Below, in pieces: positions 59,504 to 64,000 of a stretch of 64,000 nt of DNA (positions are counted from its first letter, which is position 1; each line of letters opens with the position of its first letter). The notes beneath the pieces are model-generated. The model searched no databases. It had not been told where the DNA came from and worked only from the letters and a program-made list of their open reading frames with translations. The DNA comes from Poriferisocius sp965200775 (GTDB lineage: Bacteria; Actinomycetota; Acidimicrobiia; Acidimicrobiales; Bin134), in the NCBI GenBank assembly GCA_965200775.1, contig OZ241383.1:2108001-2172000 (forward strand), given 5' to 3'. A program made the translations under genes and the position numbers.

Positions 59504-60868
59504 CTAGCCTCCGCTGGGCCGGGAGCCCACAACCATCGTGAGCTGGAGGCGAACATCGTCGCGCACCACCTCCACCACTACCTCGGTGCCCGGCACCCGG
59601 AACTGAACCTTGGCCGCCAACTCCGCCATGGTTGACACCGCTTCCCCGTCGATGTGGACGATCAAGTCCCCCACCATCAACCCGGCCTCGTCAGCGGGGG
59701 AACCCTCCTCAACCCGCTCCACCAGCGCGCCGGGGAGTCCTATGGCGGGTTCGGTTCCCCAGATGCCCATGTAGCCCAGCTCGGTGCTCTCGCCGTTGAG
59801 GATGCGTTGGGCAATGTTCAGGGCGATGTCGGAGGGGATGGCGAACCCCAAGCCGATGTTGCCGAACGAGCCGTCGGTGCGGATAAGCGTGTTCATGCCG
59901 ATTACCTGGCCGAATCGGTTGGCCAGCGCGCCACCCGAGTTGCCGGGGTTGATCGGGGCGTCGGTCTGGATCATCTCCACGAAGGCCCCGGCACCCTGGC
60001 CTTCCCTTATCGGCCGCCCCACCGCGCTGACGATCCCCGAGGTAACCGACTGCTGCAAGCCGAACGGGCTTCCAATGGCCACGGCCAACTGTCCCACTTC
60101 CACGGTGGCCAGCTCTGCGAACACCGCCGGGGTAAGAGACATGTCGGTGTCGGCCCGCACCAGGGCCACGTCGATGGCCGAAGCGGTACCTACCACCTTG
60201 CCCTCCGCTCGGGTGCCGTCGGGAAACTGCACCCTTAGGGCCTGTGCCCCCTCGACCACGTGAGCGTTGGTGAGGATCAGCCCGGACGCGTCGTAGATGA
60301 TCCCCGACCCCTGGGCCAATACTGTCTGGTCGGGATCCAGGTTCTCGGGCAACTCCAGGCCCAGGTCGGGAACGTCCACCCCATCGCCGTACTCGGTCAC
60401 CTCGATGAGCACCACCGACGGGATCACCGACCGTGCGACTTCCACCACTGGGTCAGCCGGAACCGCAGGTACCTCCGAGCCGGGCGTGCCCGGTGACGGC
60501 ATGTCCGGTGCGAGCTGGGGAGCGGGAGCAGAAGTCTGGGTGGGAAGCGGTTGGGTTGCCGGAGCACTGACGACCGTCGGACCGGTCACCAACACAACCT
60601 CGGTGGGAGGGGGATCCTGGTTGAACACCAGGCTACCCACCCCTATGCCGATACCTACCAGCCCCACCATGGCCAACACGATCGACACCACCAGCATCGT
60701 CATCATGGGGGTGCGGGGCCGGTGCGGGGGGCCTTCGTCAACCGTGACCCCGACAACCACTTCCCCGGCACGGGGAATCGGCAGGTGGGGGGATTCCTCA
60801 AGCGAGTCCTCAAACTCCCATCCCAGAGGATCCCATTCCGGCCGAGGATCTCGGGAACCGTTGTTCAT
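59504..60868 (-). CDS. Membrane-anchored trypsin-like serine protease with PDZ domain (HtrA/DegP family)
   Basis: 454 residues. A cytoplasmic start is followed by one membrane helix (VVSIVLAMVGLVGIGIGVG), a Pro/Thr-rich linker, then the protease domain with His in LTNAHVVEG, Asp in AIDVALVRAD and Ser in NPGNSGGAL, and a C-terminal PDZ domain (GSPADEAGLMVGDLIVHIDG). It degrades or refolds envelope proteins. It ends 6 nt before ftsY and lies between smc and ftsY, so it may be co-transcribed with the SRP genes. Confidence 0.92.
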   Translation of the reverse strand: MNNGSRDPRPEWDPLGWEFEDSLEESPHLPIPRAGEVVVGVTVDEGPPHRPRTPMMTMLVVSIVLAMVGLVGIGIGVGSLVFNQDPPPTEVVLVTGPTVVSAPATQPLPTQTSAPAPQLAPDMPSPGTPGSEVPAVPADPVVEVARSVIPSVVLIEVTEYGDGVDVPDLGLELPENLDPDQTVLAQGSGIIYDASGLILTNAHVVEGAQALRVQFPDGTRAEGKVVGTASAIDVALVRADTDMSLTPAVFAELATVEVGQLAVAIGSPFGLQQSVTSGIVSAVGRPIREGQGAGAFVEMIQTDAPINPGNSGGALANRFGQVIGMNTLIRTDGSFGNIGLGFAIPSDIALNIAQRILNGESTELGYMGIWGTEPAIGLPGALVERVEEGSPADEAGLMVGDLIVHIDGEAVSTMAELAAKVQFRVPGTEVVVEVVRDDVRLQLTMVVGSRPSGG

Positions 60869-60914
60869 GGTGTACGCAGAGTCCTGAACTCAGTTGGAGG
60901 ATTTCCTTGCGCCC

Positions 60915-63900
60915 TCAGGCTACCACCACTTTTTCGGAGAGCACCTTCGAGCTGCCCCCCGATTTCATGGACACCCCGTAGAGACAGTCGGCTGCTTCCA
61001 TGGTGCGCTTCTGGTGGCTGACGATCAGCAACTGGGCGTCGGCCCGGAACTCGTCGATGAGTTGGAGGAAGCGGTGGAGGTTGATGTCGTCAAGCGCGGC
61101 CTCCACCTCGTCCATGATGTAGAAGGGCGATGGCCGGCTACGGAATACCGCAAACAGAAAAGCCAACGCTGTGAGCGACCGCTCCCCTCCCGACAGCAGG
61201 CTCAGCCGCCGGATGTTCTTGCCCGACGGGCGGGCCTCGACTTCCACGCCGGTGTCCAACAGGGCGTCGGGCTGGGTGAGCCGCAGCTTCCCCTCGCCTC
61301 CGGGGAACAGGGTCCCGAACAGCAGCGAGAAGTTGTCGGCCACGTCGGCGTAAGCCGCCGAGAAGACGCTCACGATTTCCTCGTCGATCTTGCGGATCAC
61401 CTTGCGGAGCTCCCGGCGGCTCTGGCGGATGTCGTCGATCTGACCCTGGGTGAACTCGTAGCGTTCCGACAGCGCCTCGTACTCCTCGAGGGCCAGCGGG
61501 TTCACCGGACCCATGATGCGCAGCTCCTGCTCCAGCATCCTGATGCGGTCAGCGGGTGCCACGCCGGGCTCGAGCGGCGGACACTCGGCGGCCAGCGCCT
61601 CTCCGGGCTCGGCGTCCAGCTCCCGGCGGCACCTGTCCACCGCCGCTTCCAGCCGTAGGCCCACCTCGGTTGCCTCGATCTCGATGCTGCGGTCGCTCTC
61701 CTGGTTCTTCCTCAAGCTGTCCTCAGCCTCGGCCCGCCTGTTGCGCAGATCCTCCAGGCGGCGACGGGCAGCGGCGACTGCTTCGGACTCCCGTGCTCGA
61801 CGACGGCGTAGCTCCTCAAGCCTCTCGCTCACGTTTCGGGACCGTTGCGCCACCAGATCGGTCAGCTCGGCGACGATGGCCAGCCGGGTGTCGACGGATT
61901 CGCGCCGGGAAGCGGCCACTGCGCGGGCCTCGGCCATCTGCTTCAACCGCTGCTCGATCTCGCCCCGCTGGGTGGAGAGCAGGCGACGGCGTTCCTCAAG
62001 GCCCGCGGTCCGCACCTGGTAGTCGGCCCGGCGGCTGCTCACCGCCTGCGACTGCCGGGACAGCTCGTCGCGGTCGCGGGCCATGCCCTCGGCCCGCTCG
62101 CGCTTCTCGGCTTCCCGGGCCTCATGCTGGGGCAGCTCCCGGCCCAGCTCATCGGACCGGGCCCGGTCCTCGGCCACCCTCTGTTGCAGCTCGTCACGGC
62201 GGGGTACGAGGGCGGCGATCTGCACTTCCACGTCGCGAAGGTCGCGCTCAACCGATTCGCACCGGCCCCGAGCTCTAACCAGCGCTTCGGTGTCGGCCTG
62301 CTCCTGCTTCTTTACCCGGCCCAGAGCCTGCTCGGCGTGGCGTACCCGCTCCTCGGCCGAGGACAGCTCCTGCTCGGCGGCCTGTACAGCGGCGTCGGCC
62401 TGGGCCCGCTGTTTCTCGGCTTCCTCCAGCAGCCCCTTGGTGGCTCCGAAACGCCGGGTGCCTACCCGCCATCCCGCCGAGCTGAACCGATCCCCGCTAC
62501 GGGTGACCACCACTGCCGTCGGGTCGCCTGCGGCTGCCACGGCGGCCTGCTCGCTGCTCTCGGCCACCCCGACGCCGCTGATCAACACGTCGAGCAGATC
62601 GTCCACCCCCTCCACCGCCGAATGGACCCGGGGGCGAAGGGGCTCGCCGAACACGGGCGCAGGCGGGGACGGGTGCGACCGGCCCAGGGCCAGAACCGCC
62701 CCTCCGGCGTTCTCGGCTTCCAGGGTGGCGATGGCCCGCATGGCGGCCTCTGTGCCGGTGGCCACAACCGCTGCCACCGATTCGCCCACCGCTGTCTCGA
62801 AAGCGGCTTCCCAACCCCGGTCAACGTCCACCACATCGAGCAGGGTGCCCACCACGCCCTCGACCCCGGCCAGCCGCTCGGCCCCGGAACGGTCGCGGGC
62901 GTCCTGCAACACCGACGACAGCACCTCGTGGCGGGCCTGCCAGGCTTGGCGGTTGCCGGCCGCGTCGGCCAACGCAGCCTTGGCCTGTCCGCCTAGGGCC
63001 CGGGCCTTCTCCACCGACTGCTCGGCGGCGGCCACTTCCCGGCCCCTGTTCTGCACCGCGGTCTCGCCCTCGCCCACTTCGGCCCAGCACTGGGCCACCT
63101 CCTGAACCAGAGCCAGCCGGCGTGTTTCCAGCCCCTCCAGCTCCCGGCCCAATTGGTCCCATTCGGCCTGGCCCCGCTGGGCCGACGACTCCAGGGCTCT
63201 CAACTCGCCTCTCAGCCGGGGGGCGTCCGACCCGGCCTCGGGCAGGCCGTCGTCTCCCCACGCGTCCTCGAACGACAGTCGGAGCTGCTCGAGGTGCTGT
63301 TCGGCTTCGACAACCTCGGCCTCGTGGGCGGCCAGGGCTTCCACCGCTGCCCCCACTTCGCTCAGCTCTCGGCCCAGCCGATCGGATTCGGCCTCCAGCG
63401 TGGCAACCACGCTCTCGTCCACCCCGGCGCTGCGTTCCTGCTGCAACCGCAGCTTGCGCTCCGATAGCAACGCTTCCAGCCCCCGCAGGCGCTCGTTGAG
63501 GCCCTCGAACCGCATCAGCACATCGCTGACCCCCGGCCCTTCGATACTCGCCAAATGGGTTTCGGCCACGCCGATGTCGCGGTCCATGGCCTCCGCCTGG
63601 ACGGTGAGCTGCTGGATCTGCCGGCGGTTGTTGGCTTGGTCTTGATCCAGATTGCGCTTGCGGCCCCTGAGTTGACCGATTTCCTGGCCGGCCACGTACA
63701 GGCGAAGACCGCTCAGCTCGGCCACCAGCCCCCCGTGACGGCGAGCGGCGTTGGCCTGGCGCTCCAACGGCTTGAGTTGGCGGCGGATCTCTCGAATCAC
63801 ATCCGACAGCCGGGTGAGGTTGGCCTCGGCGGATGCCAATCGCCGTTCGGACTTCTCCTTGCGGCGGCGGAACTTCAGCACCCCGGCGGCCTCCTCGATC

Positions 63901-64000
63901 ACCGCTCGGCGATCCTCAGGCCGGGCGCTCAGCACCCCTTCGATCTGGCGCTGGGCCACGATCACATGTTGCTGGCGGCCAACCCCGGTGTCGCTGAGCA
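60915..64000 (-). CDS. smc: Chromosome segregation protein SMC (N-terminus outside the window)
   Basis: About 1,028 residues are visible and the frame is open to the right edge, beginning LSDTGVGRQQHVIVAQ, a block that lies about 130-150 residues into SMC. Two long coiled coils surround a hinge (GVEGVVGTLLDVVDVDRGWE to about VVVTRSGDRFSSAGWRVG). The C-terminal head has the signature LSLLSGGERSLTALA and Walker B PFYIMDEVEAALDD. With ScpAB it condenses the chromosome. The Walker A part is missing only because of the window edge. Confidence 0.95.
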   Translation of the reverse strand, partial: LSDTGVGRQQHVIVAQRQIEGVLSARPEDRRAVIEEAAGVLKFRRRKEKSERRLASAEANLTRLSDVIREIRRQLKPLERQANAARRHGGLVAELSGLRLYVAGQEIGQLRGRKRNLDQDQANNRRQIQQLTVQAEAMDRDIGVAETHLASIEGPGVSDVLMRFEGLNERLRGLEALLSERKLRLQQERSAGVDESVVATLEAESDRLGRELSEVGAAVEALAAHEAEVVEAEQHLEQLRLSFEDAWGDDGLPEAGSDAPRLRGELRALESSAQRGQAEWDQLGRELEGLETRRLALVQEVAQCWAEVGEGETAVQNRGREVAAAEQSVEKARALGGQAKAALADAAGNRQAWQARHEVLSSVLQDARDRSGAERLAGVEGVVGTLLDVVDVDRGWEAAFETAVGESVAAVVATGTEAAMRAIATLEAENAGGAVLALGRSHPSPPAPVFGEPLRPRVHSAVEGVDDLLDVLISGVGVAESSEQAAVAAAGDPTAVVVTRSGDRFSSAGWRVGTRRFGATKGLLEEAEKQRAQADAAVQAAEQELSSAEERVRHAEQALGRVKKQEQADTEALVRARGRCESVERDLRDVEVQIAALVPRRDELQQRVAEDRARSDELGRELPQHEAREAEKRERAEGMARDRDELSRQSQAVSSRRADYQVRTAGLEERRRLLSTQRGEIEQRLKQMAEARAVAASRRESVDTRLAIVAELTDLVAQRSRNVSERLEELRRRRARESEAVAAARRRLEDLRNRRAEAEDSLRKNQESDRSIEIEATEVGLRLEAAVDRCRRELDAEPGEALAAECPPLEPGVAPADRIRMLEQELRIMGPVNPLALEEYEALSERYEFTQGQIDDIRQSRRELRKVIRKIDEEIVSVFSAAYADVADNFSLLFGTLFPGGEGKLRLTQPDALLDTGVEVEARPSGKNIRRLSLLSGGERSLTALAFLFAVFRSRPSPFYIMDEVEAALDDINLHRFLQLIDEFRADAQLLIVSHQKRTMEAADCLYGVSMKSGGSSKVLSEKVVVA

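Overview
The window is high-GC bacterial DNA, densely packed with genes. The order of its core genes (smc-htrA-ftsY-ffh-rpsP-khpA-rimM-trmD-rplS-yraN-comM-dprA-xer-M23-rpsB-tsf-pyrH-frr-cdsA-dxr-rseP-ispG-proS-rimP-nusA-infB-rbfA-truB-ribF, then rpsO-pnp, dapB, dapA, rnj, ftsK, rimO-pgsA) is that of an actinobacterium. Frequent GTG/TTG starts, two LLM-class flavin oxidoreductases, thiolase-fold lipid-transfer proteins, an EHN-type epoxide hydrolase and a type I-G CRISPR-Cas operon suggest an Acidimicrobiia-like lineage. That placement is inferred from gene content only.

Layout. 1-4436 is a defence edge: a type I-G (formerly I-U) cas operon (csb1-csb2-cas3, minus strand, cas3 cut by the window edge), separated from a divergent XRE regulator by an AT-rich perfect-cored palindrome. 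4446-14364 is an accessory lipid/aromatic metabolism block: LLM oxidoreductase, acyl-CoA dehydrogenase, a DUF35-Ltp-Ltp-SDR operon and a cyclase-SDR-epoxide hydrolase operon. 14499-23290 holds pgsA, rimO, a cation exchanger, ftsK (apparent frameshift), rnj, dapA and a winged-helix protein. 23528-24498 is a small accessory island: two near-identical 323-bp direct repeats, each encoding a 75-residue membrane/coiled-coil protein behind its own TTGACA promoter, flanking a Phd-type antitoxin that has no toxin. 24510-64000 is the housekeeping core, almost all on the minus strand and often with start and stop codons overlapping. It covers lysine biosynthesis (dapB), RNA decay (pnp), translation initiation, isoprenoid synthesis (ispG, dxr), phospholipid synthesis (cdsA), ribosomal proteins, SRP targeting (ffh, ftsY) and chromosome condensation (smc, cut at the right edge).

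Three things stand out. First, short tandem duplications recur at gene ends. Sequence spanning or touching the stop codon is repeated downstream of pyrH (3 x 23 bp), ffh (3 x 23 bp), rnj, a c-type cytochrome gene and a PfkB kinase gene; gene beginnings are repeated at the epoxide hydrolase, ftsK and rseP. Second, several core proteins carry repetitive low-complexity extensions (S2, S16, IF-2, FtsY, CdsA, PNPase). Third, dprA has two frameshifts and a stop, and comM and ftsK each have one frameshift. Either these are true lesions or the sequence has indel errors; the ftsK case favours caution because ftsK is normally needed.
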